Program-made: the position numbers and the translations under genes | Notes under the pieces: generated by a model | What the model was told of the DNA's origin: nothing | Database searches by the model: none | The model's input: the letters and a program-made list of their open reading frames with translations, nothing else | In this document: positions 1 through 10,302 of the stretch, in pieces | Numbering within the stretch: position 1 is the first letter of the stretch | Layout: each line of letters opens with the position of its first letter | Assembly: GCF_940670685.1 (NCBI RefSeq) | Contig: NZ_OW711693.1 | Location: forward strand, 1,426,001-1,490,000 | Direction: 5' to 3' | DNA: 64,000 nt | DNA from: Anaeropeptidivorans aminofermentans | Lineage (GTDB): Bacteria; Bacillota; Clostridia; Lachnospirales; UBA5962

Positions 1-1
1 A

Positions 2-3000
2 AACAATGACACTCCTCTGCAGCTGGTCGCGGATACAACCATTAAGCTGGAAGGCACGAACTATTTGACCAACACAAATACAACAAACGGCACGGTAGGG
101 ATTCGTGCAAGCGGGACTGACGGCGCTTCTCACTCAGTTACCTTCCAAGGCGGTAATGACGATTCGCTGTACGTTTCCGCATGGCAATGCACCTCAGGCA
201 TTGAGGAGATGACTATTTCCGGCGGAAAAGTCACTGTGTACGGCAGCTGCTATGGAATAACTGACACCGGGAATGTGCTGCTGGAAAACGGCGCACAGGT
301 ATCCGTTACAGGCGGAGAAGACGGCGATGCGCTTTCGCTTGGTTTTCTTGAAGATGACGAATATGAGAGTGCCGCAAGGAACCTCACCATCAGCGGTGGA
401 AGCTCCCTTGCCGCCTACGGCTATGTCATGATTCCCGGCAATTTAATAATGAGCGGCGAAAGCTCATCATATACCGCCGAAGAGGAACGTAGCGTTGTTT
501 TAGGCGACCTGACAATTGGCAACGGAAGCACTTTGACCGTTCAGTCGGGCAGTGAGTTTAATGTGCGAAATTCCTCCTCCGCTGTTACCAACGAGGGAAC
601 CCTCATCAACAACGGCATACTTCTGCTGCCTTACGAATACAACGCCGCTAAAGTCGCGGCATTGAACATCACCGGTAGCGGCGTTGTCAAGCTGTACTCC
701 ATGGGCGAATTCCCTGAGGACGACCGCTACAAGGTCTATGTAAACGGCGAATTTTACGCGGACGGCGGAGAGCTGAATGCTCAAGGCTCATTGAATCTTA
801 TCGACCCGCCTGAGGAAGCCACCTATTATAAATCGTCGGCAGACGACGCATATATCATTTACACCCCGTCATCCGGCAGTGCAGACGCCGTTGTGACGTT
901 GCACGGCATGAATAATACAGGTTATCTGCAAGGCGGCATTGTTCTGCCAAATGCACCGGTTACCATTCGTGTGGAGGGAAATAATGAAATAATCTGGATA
1001 AGCGTTTCGGAAGCTGTTCACATTACCGGAAGCGGACACATTACCGGAAGAATTGAAAACGCTTCCTCCTCCGCCGAGCTGACCATCGACAGCGGCGTGA
1101 TTGCGAACGTCATGTATTCGACAACGACAGGCGGCGTTATCACGAATACAGTGTACGGCAATTATTTGACTAATGATGTTTATGTAACTGCAACCGATAA
1201 GCTGGTACTGATGCCCGGCACGGTTTTGACCGTGAATGCCGGATATGGGGAACTTGCTTTCAGCGAGGGAGCCAGCCTTTCTGATATGGGCATCGGAACA
1301 GGCGCGTCCATCGTGAATAATAACTACATCACTCTGCCTAAGGGTACAACAGCGGCGCAGATTGCGGTACTGCCCCTTTCCGGCAGCGGCGTTGTGCGGG
1401 TTGCGACGGCATATGATGATGGTTCGCCTTCCGCATGGGACACCTACACCAACGACGGCGTAGCCGTGAAACAAATCGGCGATGGGGGTTCTGGTCTTGA
1501 CCTGACAAGCGGCGACCACAGCGGCAAAACCGTAGCAAACGACGGCTATGCTTGGAACACCGACAGCAAAACATTAACCCTTGGTAACGCCTACATTGCC
1601 GGAAATCTGACGCTGCCTGCCGGAGCAATTGTCAACACGACTGCCGCTGCAATAATAAGCGAACGGCTTGAGGGCGAGTCCGGCGTGGCGATGAACATAA
1701 CCCTTGGCGGCACGGCGCCTTTGACCGTCGGCGGAGGCATCAGCGGGGGAGCAAATGGAGATCTTGTAACCGTTCAGGGCGGCGCGCAGGTTACGGTGGG
1801 CGGTTCCGTGTTTTTAGGAGCCTCCGGCGGAACAGACGGCACATTGACTGTCACCGGCGCGGGAACCCGACTGAGCGTTTCATCCCGTTACGGCTACGCG
1901 GTGATGTGCGATACGGTGAATGTGGGAAGCGGCGCGTCCATGACCGCCAACGGCGATTCCATCGGCGTGGAAGCACTGACCGGCGTGAACGTCACCGGCG
2001 GCTCCACGCTGACCACCAACTGCGAATACGGCGTATACATCATCGGCGGCAAGCTGACGGTGGACGATATAAGCAAGCTGATTACCAACGCCACAATCGC
2101 GCCCTTCTGCATTGTGGACAGCACCTCTAACAAATCACAGAGCGATGTGCTTGGATTGGCAGGCGTTCCCTCCGGCACAGCGGTTGCATCTGTTGCGGGT
2201 ACTCAGGCAAAATATTGGAGCCTTGTTGCTACCGGCGGCACCCTGTCCGTGACGGATGAAGGCAACACGCCGGTAACCCTGTCCGGTGCCAAAACCGGAA
2301 CGCTTACCTTTGTCAAGGCTGCGACACCCGGCGGGAACGATGATAACGAAGGTGGGAATAACAATAACGGCGGTAACGACAACGGCGGCAGTTCCTCCGG
2401 TGGTTCTTCCTCCGACGACAGTTCTTCCGCTGTGACAACATCAGAAAAGAAGCCCGACCAGCCTGTCATCGGCAGCGTCAATGCCAGCGGCAAGGTTTCG
2501 GATAATCATGCGGTTATCATCATTACCGACAGCATGGTGAAAACGGCTATTGAAAAGGCACAGGCTGACGCAAAAGCACAAGGAAAAACGGCGAACGGCA
2601 TTGGCGCAGAGGTTTCCCTTTCTGTTCCCGGCGCAAAAAGCTTCACAATCATAACAGAACGCGCCGCATTAAACAGATTGGTCAGCACAAATGTAAAACT
2701 GATTCAGATTGCCGGTCTGCCGGTTAATATCTCCTTTGATCTGGCTTCCCTAAAACAGCAGCAGGCGCAGGGCAGCGGTGATATTACAATGATGCTGAAA
2801 CCTGTCACGTTCAAAAATATCCGCAACGCTTATGACATTGCGCTAAGTACGGTAAAAGGCGGAAAAACCGTGAACATCACTTCGATGGGCAATGGAACCG
2901 CAATCATATCTATCCCTTACACACTGGGCAAGGGCGAAGCAATCGGCGGCCTGTACGCGGTTTCTGTAGACACAAAGGGCAACGCCACCCGTATTACAGG

Positions 3001-4018
3001 CTCGACCTATGATGCAAACAGCAAGAGCGTGATTTTTACTATCAATCATTTCTCGCAGTATGGCATCGGCTACACCGCACCGGCAGCGAAGTTCACGGAC
3101 ATTAAAGCCCATTGGGGCAAGGAATCCATTGACTACGTGGTCGGCAGAGGATTGCTTTCCGGCCCCTCGGAAACCACCTTTGCACCCGATACTGCCATGA
3201 CCCGGGGAATGCTGGTGACAGCCCTCGGCAGACTGGCGAATGTGGATGTAAAAGCCTACACCACAAATAGCTTCACGGATGTGACCCTCGGTAGCACTTG
3301 CCAGCCCTACATTGAATGGGCGTACAAAAAAGGTATTGTTCAGGGTGCCGGCAACGGCAAGTTTGAACCCGACCGTGCCATCACCCGTGAGGAAATCGCG
3401 GTGATTTTCACAAATTACGCCAAGGCTACTGGTTACACCCTGCCTGTAACCCGAACCGCAATGACTTATGCGGATGCTTCCAGCATTGGCAGCGCCTATA
3501 AAACGGCGGTCACAGCCATGCAGCAGGCGGGTATCATGATGGGTGGCACAAGCAATAAGTTCAATCCGAAAGCTAGTGCCACTCGCGCGGAGGTTTCCTC
3601 CATGCTGAGCCGTTATATCAAGCTGACCATTGACCCCACTACAGCGCAGGGCTGGGCGCAGGGCGACGCCGGACAGTATGTCTATTACAAGGACGGCAAG
3701 GCCCTAACCGGTACGCAGACCATCAGCGGTGTGAAGTATTTCTTCAATACTGATGGCATACTGAAAACCGGCTGGGTCAAGGACGGCGACAACTGGAGAT
3801 TCTATTCCGGCAACATCATGCTGGTAGGCTTTTGGGATTTAGGTGCGAACGGCGACAACAAGACCTATTACTTCACCAAGGACGGCATTATGGTTGCTGG
3901 AAAATGGCTGGAGATCGACGGCAAATGGTACTATTTCTATACGGACGGCTCCCTTGCCAAAAGCACCAAAATCGACGATTACGAAGTCGATGCAAACGGC
4001 ATGAGAAAAACAAAGTAA
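2..4018 (+). CDS. Giant SLH / choline-binding-repeat surface protein, 5' end outside window (adhesin 1)
   Basis: The reading frame is open from base 2, so the gene starts before the window; a TTG at 65 is only an internal codon. The visible 1338 residues begin with beta-helix-like repeats rich in short 'SGG', 'GNL' and 'VTGG' turns, then a Gly/Asn/Ser linker (about residues 770-820), then a module of roughly 200 residues shared with the other three giant proteins (starting near KPDQPV). Three SLH domains follow at about 1028, 1090 and 1155 (FTDIxxHW, AMTRGMLVTALGRLA and AITREEIAVIF are typical). The last 120 residues are Trp/Tyr-rich choline-binding-type repeats (GWVKDGDNWRFY, GKWLEIDGKWYYFYTDGS). 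SLH domains normally bind secondary wall polymers, so this is a wall-anchored surface protein, probably an adhesin. It lacks the riboswitch cassette found after the other three. Confidence 0.85.
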   Translation, partial: NNDTPLQLVADTTIKLEGTNYLTNTNTTNGTVGIRASGTDGASHSVTFQGGNDDSLYVSAWQCTSGIEEMTISGGKVTVYGSCYGITDTGNVLLENGAQVSVTGGEDGDALSLGFLEDDEYESAARNLTISGGSSLAAYGYVMIPGNLIMSGESSSYTAEEERSVVLGDLTIGNGSTLTVQSGSEFNVRNSSSAVTNEGTLINNGILLLPYEYNAAKVAALNITGSGVVKLYSMGEFPEDDRYKVYVNGEFYADGGELNAQGSLNLIDPPEEATYYKSSADDAYIIYTPSSGSADAVVTLHGMNNTGYLQGGIVLPNAPVTIRVEGNNEIIWISVSEAVHITGSGHITGRIENASSSAELTIDSGVIANVMYSTTTGGVITNTVYGNYLTNDVYVTATDKLVLMPGTVLTVNAGYGELAFSEGASLSDMGIGTGASIVNNNYITLPKGTTAAQIAVLPLSGSGVVRVATAYDDGSPSAWDTYTNDGVAVKQIGDGGSGLDLTSGDHSGKTVANDGYAWNTDSKTLTLGNAYIAGNLTLPAGAIVNTTAAAIISERLEGESGVAMNITLGGTAPLTVGGGISGGANGDLVTVQGGAQVTVGGSVFLGASGGTDGTLTVTGAGTRLSVSSRYGYAVMCDTVNVGSGASMTANGDSIGVEALTGVNVTGGSTLTTNCEYGVYIIGGKLTVDDISKLITNATIAPFCIVDSTSNKSQSDVLGLAGVPSGTAVASVAGTQAKYWSLVATGGTLSVTDEGNTPVTLSGAKTGTLTFVKAATPGGNDDNEGGNNNNGGNDNGGSSSGGSSSDDSSSAVTTSEKKPDQPVIGSVNASGKVSDNHAVIIITDSMVKTAIEKAQADAKAQGKTANGIGAEVSLSVPGAKSFTIITERAALNRLVSTNVKLIQIAGLPVNISFDLASLKQQQAQGSGDITMMLKPVTFKNIRNAYDIALSTVKGGKTVNITSMGNGTAIISIPYTLGKGEAIGGLYAVSVDTKGNATRITGSTYDANSKSVIFTINHFSQYGIGYTAPAAKFTDIKAHWGKESIDYVVGRGLLSGPSETTFAPDTAMTRGMLVTALGRLANVDVKAYTTNSFTDVTLGSTCQPYIEWAYKKGIVQGAGNGKFEPDRAITREEIAVIFTNYAKATGYTLPVTRTAMTYADASSIGSAYKTAVTAMQQAGIMMGGTSNKFNPKASATRAEVSSMLSRYIKLTIDPTTAQGWAQGDAGQYVYYKDGKALTGTQTISGVKYFFNTDGILKTGWVKDGDNWRFYSGNIMLVGFWDLGANGDNKTYYFTKDGIMVAGKWLEIDGKWYYFYTDGSLAKSTKIDDYEVDANGMRKTK

Positions 4019-4050
4019 AACAGCCTATTTTACTGATGGTCAATAACCCT

Positions 4051-4083
4051 GCAGGAGTCTGCCCTCTTTATGGGGCAGGCTCC
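4051..4083 (+). terminator. Hairpin after adhesin 1
   Basis: GGAGTCTGCCC (4054-4064) pairs with GGGCAGGCTCC (4073-4083) with one G-T-type wobble. It resembles the hairpins that follow the riboswitches of the later cassettes, so it may be what is left of such a cassette. There is no good T-tract. Confidence 0.45.
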
Positions 4084-4193
4084 CGCAACCGTTTAGCACT
4101 ATGAAATCAAGTGAATTTATAACCGCTTGTGCAGATTTTCGACCGCTTGATCATAACCCATTGAAAAACACTTGACAAAATGATACCCTAATA

Positions 4194-4237
4194 AAAACTA
4201 TCATACTTCTTCGGTGGAAGAGGTGTGGTAGTTTTTT
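4194..4237 (+). terminator. Intrinsic terminator before the pseudo-receiver pair
   Basis: AAAACTATCATACTTCTT pairs with AAGAGGTGTGGTAGTTTT (several G-U pairs), followed by a run of T. It lies 30 bases before the GTG start of the next gene, so it could also act as an attenuator. Confidence 0.6.
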
Positions 4238-4266
4238 ATTTGCATTTTAAGGAAGGAGGAGGTTGC

Positions 4267-4647
4267 GTGAATGTCGCATTGTGCGCGGCGTTCTTGGAAG
4301 GGGACGTCTGGGAAAACCGTCTGGTAACGGCGGCTCTCCCACAAAGGATTGAAATTACGGAGTGTAATAGCGCAGGGGCACTTCTAAAGATACTGGAATT
4401 AAAGCCGTTTTCGCTGCTCATTGTCGTGTTAAACGGCGTGGCGGGACTGGAAGCGGTACGTCATCTCAGGGAAAAAGCACCGGATGTTCCTCTTCTGTGG
4501 ATTTCCGATGAGGATTACAGCCTGTTCGGCTATCAGTACCGTGTAACCTGTTTTCTGCGCCGGACGGTATCCGATGTTCAGCTTCGGGAAGCAGTGGCAG
4601 GATGTTTGAAGATTTCGGGAAAAGGAGAGGAGGAAACCGCAAAATGA
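4267..4647 (+). CDS. Pseudo-receiver (CheY-like) small protein A
   Basis: The protein has 126 residues. I chose the GTG at 4267 because AAGGAGGAGG lies at the right distance before it; the longer upstream frame has no ribosome-binding site. The pattern of hydrophobic strands (VNVALCAAFL, FSLLIVVLNG, PLLWISDED, VTCFLRR) followed by helices fits a CheY-like receiver fold. The conserved phospho-acceptor Asp at the end of strand 3 is absent (VVLNG) and the strand-5 Lys is Arg (FLRRTVSD). It is therefore predicted not to be phosphorylated. It overlaps the next gene by ATGA, so both are cotranslated, and both precede the second giant surface protein. Family assignment is inference from fold pattern only. 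Confidence 0.6.
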   Translation: MNVALCAAFLEGDVWENRLVTAALPQRIEITECNSAGALLKILELKPFSLLIVVLNGVAGLEAVRHLREKAPDVPLLWISDEDYSLFGYQYRVTCFLRRTVSDVQLREAVAGCLKISGKGEEETAK

Positions 4648-5039
4648 CAAAAAGCATTGCGCTGTGCGGGATAGAGGAAGAACTTGTCAGTACACTGGAA
4701 CACTGCGGCGAATACCGTCTCTTACGCTTTTGTGACGAACCGGAGCGACGCGGTGATGTAAAGCTGGCCTACTTTCTGCGGGACGGTCCGCCTGTGGCGC
4801 TTGCCGTCGTGGGCTATCCCGGAGCAAAGGGACTTGCCGCCTGCGATTATCTGCGGACACAGAACCGCGCGTTACCCATCCTTTGGCTGTGCAGCCGCAG
4901 GGAATTTGAACCGGAAGCGAAACGGATTGGTGTAACCTTTTACGGCACCGGTCCACCCGGCACGGAGCTACTTGCCACGAGGTTGCTCAGTGCCATTTCC
5001 AAGGTGGATGCAGGAACAGTTGCTTGTCGCAGTGGATAA
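4644..5039 (+). CDS. Pseudo-receiver-like small protein B
   Basis: The protein has 131 residues and starts at the ATG overlapping the previous stop codon, with GGAGAGGAGG upstream. Like its neighbour it shows alternating strands and helices of a receiver fold (KSIALCGIEEEL, VALAVVGYPG, PILWLCSRREF, VTFYGTGPPG). The strand-3 Asp and the strand-5 Lys-Pro are both missing. The two genes look like an ancient duplication of a response-regulator domain that lost phosphotransfer chemistry. They stand alone between two giant adhesins, so a role in controlling or assisting those proteins is plausible but not shown. I do not recognise a named family. Confidence 0.55.
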   Translation: MTKSIALCGIEEELVSTLEHCGEYRLLRFCDEPERRGDVKLAYFLRDGPPVALAVVGYPGAKGLAACDYLRTQNRALPILWLCSRREFEPEAKRIGVTFYGTGPPGTELLATRLLSAISKVDAGTVACRSG

Positions 5040-5115
5040 GTGAAAGGATATCAGTAAGACAAATAATAAGGCAATGCCGCTTTAAAAAGAAGGGCATTGA
5101 GCAATGGAGGGCATT

Positions 5116-8100
5116 ATGAAAATAAAACAAATGGCAGAACGCCTAAACAGCGTTCCTGTCAGAAAAAAAGCAAAGAGGTTATTGGCACTGACGATGGCTG
5201 TGCTGATGGTGAACCCGGTCACAGGCTATGGCGTTTCTGCCCATGCACAGGAAGCGGAAACCATTACCGCTTTTGCAAAGTTGTCCAGTGAGATTGCCAC
5301 TCAGCAGCTTGCAATGGGCGCAGAGGAATCAGACATTAATTTACCGGATACATTGAGCGTAACACTCAGTGTTTATGAGGCGGATATAACGGAAAGCATT
5401 GTGAAAGATTCGCAACCCGAGGAAATCCCTGCCGAAGAAGCAAAACCTGACGAGAGCACTTCGGAAGAACCAGCGGCTGACGAATCCCCTATTGATAATT
5501 CTACTGTTTCGGATAACGACGCGGAAGAACCACAGGAGGATGCAAACGCCGCAGAGGATAACACCGCCACGGCCAGCGAAGCTACCGTGGTATTGGACAG
5601 TGGCGAAGTGTCTTTAGCCGCAAGTACCACCGGTTCCGCCATCAGCGCAGATTCAGGCGATGCGGATGCCGAGCAGACAGAGACGGAAATAATCACCTCG
5701 GAAGAACGGACGCTGACGGGCATCACATGGGAAATCAACGCGGAGCGCAGCGGTTCGGATACCTTTGATTCCGCTAATGCTGGTGCGGTATTTTTCTATG
5801 AGCCGGTTTTGCCGGAGGGCTATACCCTTGCCGATGGCGTGAGCCTGCCGCAGATTAGGGTTCAGATTGAAGACAGCGGCAAGTGGGCGTTCAGCCAAAG
5901 CACCACCATAGACGGCGCCCGAATCACCGTTAAGGCGGAAAAGGATGTTTTCCCGGAGGGAGCTGTCCTTCATGTCGAGAAAGTAACCAATGCAGAGGAC
6001 AAGGAAAAAATCCAAAGTGCTGTCAGCGAAGAAGTCAAAGCGGAGGATGCCGCTAAAAACGTAACGAAACTGGTTTCCTTCGACATTACCATCACGGATG
6101 CGGAGGGCAACGAGCTTCAGCCCGATACCAGTAAGGGCGAGGTAAAGGTTTCTTTCGCACAGCTGCCTATGGTGACGGAGGATGCCACACCCACGCAGGA
6201 GCTGAAGGTCTTTCATATGGATGATTCTTTAAGCGAAGCAAAGGGTCTGGACACCACTGTAAATCAAGAGGCAGAATCTGTGGAAGCGCCCGCCGAGCAT
6301 TTTTCGCTGTATACGGTGGCACTGCTGACCGCCACGGCGGAGGACGGCGAAGCCAGCGTCACCGATTCGGAGGGTGCTGTAACCTATTATGATACCATTG
6401 AAGAAGCATTTGCTGCGGCACAGAGCATGAGCGGTAGCACGGTTACATTGCTGAAAGATGTCGCTACGGAGGATACGGTGAATATTACTTCCGGCACCGT
6501 TATCCTTGACTTGAATGGCAAGGCATGGACAAATACTTTTTCTGTGGGTTCCGGAGTATTGCAGTTAGTCGGAAGTAGCGGCAATACAGCTTCTCTCACT
6601 GTAAAAGACAGTGCAGGCGGGGGTAGTATTACAACAACAGATTCAGGAGTATATTCTATATTCGGATACACCGATTATTCGCTGTCGCTGGAGGGGGGCA
6701 GTTATACAGGCATTTGGGCAAGAGGAAGCGAAGTAGGGAACGTGCTTGCAGACGGCTATGCCTATAAAAATAATGAGAGCGGCGAATGGATCACCGACAT
6801 GAGCGATTGTGAGATTTCTAATGTCACTGTTCGAGCAATTCCTGTCAAAATCACCGCGCAGCCGGAGGATACGCTTGCTGCGTCAGGATATAGCGAAGCA
6901 CCGACATTCAATGTGACGGCGGAAACCATACCTGCCGATTCCGGGGAAACCATCACCTATCAGTGGTATAAGGACAGCGCAGCCATGAGCGGAGCGACAA
7001 GCGCAAGCTATACGGCTGAAACCGGTCTTGCGGATGGCACTTATACTTATTACTGCGCCGTAACCTGCGATGGCTATACGGTAAATTCGGATAACGCAAC
7101 GCTTTATGTTACATCTGCCGAGGGCAATTATGAAGTGAAATTTTCCAGTGGACTGACCTTGAAGTACCCCACGCTGGAAACAGCCATCACTGCGGCAAAG
7201 AGCAAGCCTAACAGCACGGTCAAGCTGCTTGCCGATGCGACTACGGCGAGTAAAGTAGAGGTCAGTTCCGGTACGTTTACCATTGATTTAAATGGAAAAA
7301 CATGGACCAGTACAGCAAGTGATGCCGCATTATATCTCGAAAAAGGCAGTCATGTAACACTAATGGACAGTGCCACCGGCGGCAAGCTGACCACGAGTAC
7401 TGCTCAAAATACAATTTTTGTCAAACGCGCTGATTTAACCATCAAAAGCGGCATCTATGAAAATGAGAACAGCAACTATACAAGTTATGTGCTGGTCGCA
7501 TATTTCTCGGGTACAATTACCATTCAAGGCGGTACAATTCAAACAAGCAAAAGTATCATGAATCTCGTCTATTTGCAAAGCGTGGATGTGGTGATTTCCG
7601 GCGGCACGTTCAGCGGCCCCAAAACTGCTTTTGACGCTTGTGTCAGCGTTGCTCTTTCCGGTGGGGAATATAGTTATATTAGTACAAATAACACAACCAT
7701 TGTCGCCAACCTGCTGGAAAGCGGCTATGGTTTTAAGAACAAGTCGGATAATACCTGGGTGAACAATCTGGGCAGAGACAAAGATTATTATAACGACTTG
7801 GCAAACTATTCTCTAACAAAAGCTGTCACCGTCCAGCAGGTGCCTGCGCAAATCACCGCACAGCCGCAGGCCACATCCGCGACCTACGGATATACCACCG
7901 CTACCATGAGCGTCACGGCGGCCAAAACCTCCGCCGCACCGGAGGGCAGCAGTATTTCGTACCAATGGTATCGCGTAAAGAGCGGCGATGAAACCAACGA
8001 CACGGCTTTGGGAACCTCCGCCACGCAGACGCTGCCAACCGGCCTTGACGCGGACACGCACAGCTTTTACTGCGTGGTCACCTGCGACGGCTATATCCTG

Positions 8101-10302
8101 AACAGCCAAAGCGCAACATTTACGGTGGAACCGAAAGACATTTCCGCCGGCACGCTGACGCTGGATATTCCCGAAGGCGGCTATACCTATGACGGAACGG
8201 ATAAAATGCCTACTATAACCTTTATACTGGATGGGCACACGTTAACAGTTCCCACGGAATATGTATATGATTTTTGGGATAATCAAAATGCCGGCACCGC
8301 CAGCGTTACCATCACCGGGCAAGGCAATTACACCGGAATGAAAAGCAGAGAATTTACCATTGCCAAAGCAGACCAGAGCGCATTCAACATTAATGAAGTC
8401 ACCGGTAAAAAATACGGTGACGCACCGTTCACGTTGGAAACAACCGGCAGCAGCGGTACGGGTGAGGTAACCTATTCCGTGCCGGAGGGCAACGGTGTGC
8501 TTTCCGTCAGCGGCAACACCGCTACCATTATCGGCGCAGGAACAGTTGTTGTGACAGCGAACAAGGCTGAGGATAGCAACTATAATGCTGCGACTGCAAC
8601 ACAGTCAATTACAATTAACAAAGCTACACCTACTATTACAATAAATGATCTTTCAGAACATACCTATAATGGCAAAGCGATTGTAAATCCGACGGAGTCG
8701 CAGGTGACAGTTACAGGAGCCAGCTATGCGGATATCGAGTTTTTGTATAGCAGCCTCATGGCAGGTCCTTTTGTAGAGCAAGCACCAAAGGATGCAGGCT
8801 CCTACTATGTCCAGGCAAGAATACCGGAAACGAAAAACACCAATTTGTGCTTCAGTCAAGCAAAGGAACTTTTAATTAGAAAGCAGATTCTCCAGATTAC
8901 CGACGGCACGGCAGCACCAAAGAAATATGATGGTATGACCGGTGCAAGCGTGACCGATCTGAACTTTAGTGGACTTCAAAATGGAGAAACCCTTGCACTT
9001 GGAACGGATTATACAATTGGTTCTCCTGTCTATGACAATGAAAATGTCGGCACGGGAAAAAGAATTAGCGGCTCCGTAGCGCTTATAACAAATGAAAAAA
9101 CCAAAAACTACTACTTTCTTTGGGGTGGCAACAAATTTACCTTGAACAATGGTGTTATCACCCTTGGGGATGGTCCCGCCGCGCCAACGGGCGGTGTCGT
9201 TGATGATGTAAATAAGACTTTCACATTCGACAGCGTAAATGGCGCGGTTTATGAGTACAAAATCGGGACTGATAACTGGGTTGATATTACTGCCAGTGGT
9301 ACGACAACAACGATTACGATTGGAAATAAGGCTCTTGCAATTGGGGATTTGCAGGTTCGTATTAAAGAAACTGCAAATTATCAGGCAGGCGCAGTGCTGA
9401 CCAATGCAAGCGCCTTTACTGCAAGCCTAGAGGGCAGTGTTTCCATCACAGGCACAGCTGCTTACGGCGAAACGCTTACGGCAAATGTCTCAGGGCAGCA
9501 GTCTAATGCCGTGCTTTCTTATCAGTGGATGGCAAACGGAATAGCAATACCGGATGCCACCGCAAGCACCCTCGCTATTCCCGGCTCTCTGGTGGGCAAA
9601 ACAATTACAGTAGAAGTAACGGCTACGAACTATAGCGGCAAACTCACAAGCACAACCACACCAAGTGTCGGTAAAAAAGCAGTTACTGGAGTGGCAGGCA
9701 GTATCAGCAAGGTTTATGACGGAAATAAGTGGGTTAATGTTCCTCTTTCCATCACCAAGGTAAATGCGAGTGATGATATTACTGTAGTAGCCGAAGGAAT
9801 CTATAACAGTGCGGACGCAGGAACAGGCAAAGCCGTTAGCCTAAGCGGATTAACTATTACCGGAGCGGCGGCGGACTGGTACGAAGTTGCCATGCCGACA
9901 GGCGTGACCGGAGCGATCACCGCAAAACCGCTGACCACCGCCACCGTTACTATAAACGGCAGCTATATCTATACCGGCAGTGCGATTGTTCCTGCGGCGG
10001 ACGATGTGCTTGTCAAGGATGGGACAACCACTCTTACAAATGGCACAGACTATAGCTTTACTGCAAATAACAACGTTAATGCTGGAACAGCAACAGTGAC
10101 GGTTACGCTAAAGGGCAATTACAGTGGCAGTGCAAGCAGCAGCTTTACCATTGCACCTAAGGCAATTACACCGACCATTGATGCCATAGGAAACAGAATG
10201 TTTACAGGAACACAGCTAATGCCTGTTCCTGCGGTTAAAGATGGCACTACAACGCTGACCAAAGACTCCGACTATACCGTAAGCTACGGTTATAAATATT
10301 AA
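5116..10302 (+). CDS. Giant secreted surface protein, N-terminal fragment (adhesin 2, frameshifted)
   Basis: I chose ATG 5116 because GGAGG sits five bases upstream; ATG 5104 lacks a site. A long signal peptide (Lys/Arg-rich, then LLALTMAVLMVNPVTGYG, ending near AHA) is followed by a short motif shared with adhesins 3 and 4 (ITAFAKLSSE ... INLPDTLSVTL). Next comes a strongly acidic Glu/Asp-rich stretch (about residues 90-160). The rest is Ig-like domains (QWYKDSAAMSGA, YYCAVTCDGY), beta-helix-like segments, and repeated MBG/YDG-type modules (YDGTDKMPT, KKYDGMTGASV, GNYTG). The frame stops at TAA 10300-10302 after SYGYKY, in the middle of a repeat module. The missing half continues one frame over from 10301, so a one-base loss near the AAA at 10294-10296 has split one long gene. 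It could be real phase variation or a sequencing error. Confidence 0.85.
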   Translation: MKIKQMAERLNSVPVRKKAKRLLALTMAVLMVNPVTGYGVSAHAQEAETITAFAKLSSEIATQQLAMGAEESDINLPDTLSVTLSVYEADITESIVKDSQPEEIPAEEAKPDESTSEEPAADESPIDNSTVSDNDAEEPQEDANAAEDNTATASEATVVLDSGEVSLAASTTGSAISADSGDADAEQTETEIITSEERTLTGITWEINAERSGSDTFDSANAGAVFFYEPVLPEGYTLADGVSLPQIRVQIEDSGKWAFSQSTTIDGARITVKAEKDVFPEGAVLHVEKVTNAEDKEKIQSAVSEEVKAEDAAKNVTKLVSFDITITDAEGNELQPDTSKGEVKVSFAQLPMVTEDATPTQELKVFHMDDSLSEAKGLDTTVNQEAESVEAPAEHFSLYTVALLTATAEDGEASVTDSEGAVTYYDTIEEAFAAAQSMSGSTVTLLKDVATEDTVNITSGTVILDLNGKAWTNTFSVGSGVLQLVGSSGNTASLTVKDSAGGGSITTTDSGVYSIFGYTDYSLSLEGGSYTGIWARGSEVGNVLADGYAYKNNESGEWITDMSDCEISNVTVRAIPVKITAQPEDTLAASGYSEAPTFNVTAETIPADSGETITYQWYKDSAAMSGATSASYTAETGLADGTYTYYCAVTCDGYTVNSDNATLYVTSAEGNYEVKFSSGLTLKYPTLETAITAAKSKPNSTVKLLADATTASKVEVSSGTFTIDLNGKTWTSTASDAALYLEKGSHVTLMDSATGGKLTTSTAQNTIFVKRADLTIKSGIYENENSNYTSYVLVAYFSGTITIQGGTIQTSKSIMNLVYLQSVDVVISGGTFSGPKTAFDACVSVALSGGEYSYISTNNTTIVANLLESGYGFKNKSDNTWVNNLGRDKDYYNDLANYSLTKAVTVQQVPAQITAQPQATSATYGYTTATMSVTAAKTSAAPEGSSISYQWYRVKSGDETNDTALGTSATQTLPTGLDADTHSFYCVVTCDGYILNSQSATFTVEPKDISAGTLTLDIPEGGYTYDGTDKMPTITFILDGHTLTVPTEYVYDFWDNQNAGTASVTITGQGNYTGMKSREFTIAKADQSAFNINEVTGKKYGDAPFTLETTGSSGTGEVTYSVPEGNGVLSVSGNTATIIGAGTVVVTANKAEDSNYNAATATQSITINKATPTITINDLSEHTYNGKAIVNPTESQVTVTGASYADIEFLYSSLMAGPFVEQAPKDAGSYYVQARIPETKNTNLCFSQAKELLIRKQILQITDGTAAPKKYDGMTGASVTDLNFSGLQNGETLALGTDYTIGSPVYDNENVGTGKRISGSVALITNEKTKNYYFLWGGNKFTLNNGVITLGDGPAAPTGGVVDDVNKTFTFDSVNGAVYEYKIGTDNWVDITASGTTTTITIGNKALAIGDLQVRIKETANYQAGAVLTNASAFTASLEGSVSITGTAAYGETLTANVSGQQSNAVLSYQWMANGIAIPDATASTLAIPGSLVGKTITVEVTATNYSGKLTSTTTPSVGKKAVTGVAGSISKVYDGNKWVNVPLSITKVNASDDITVVAEGIYNSADAGTGKAVSLSGLTITGAAADWYEVAMPTGVTGAITAKPLTTATVTINGSYIYTGSAIVPAADDVLVKDGTTTLTNGTDYSFTANNNVNAGTATVTVTLKGNYSGSASSSFTIAPKAITPTIDAIGNRMFTGTQLMPVPAVKDGTTTLTKDSDYTVSYGYKY

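Noticed and set aside
4141-4200. Promoter TTGACA near 4171
   Set aside because: No good -10 at 16-18 bases; the downstream sequence is a terminator.
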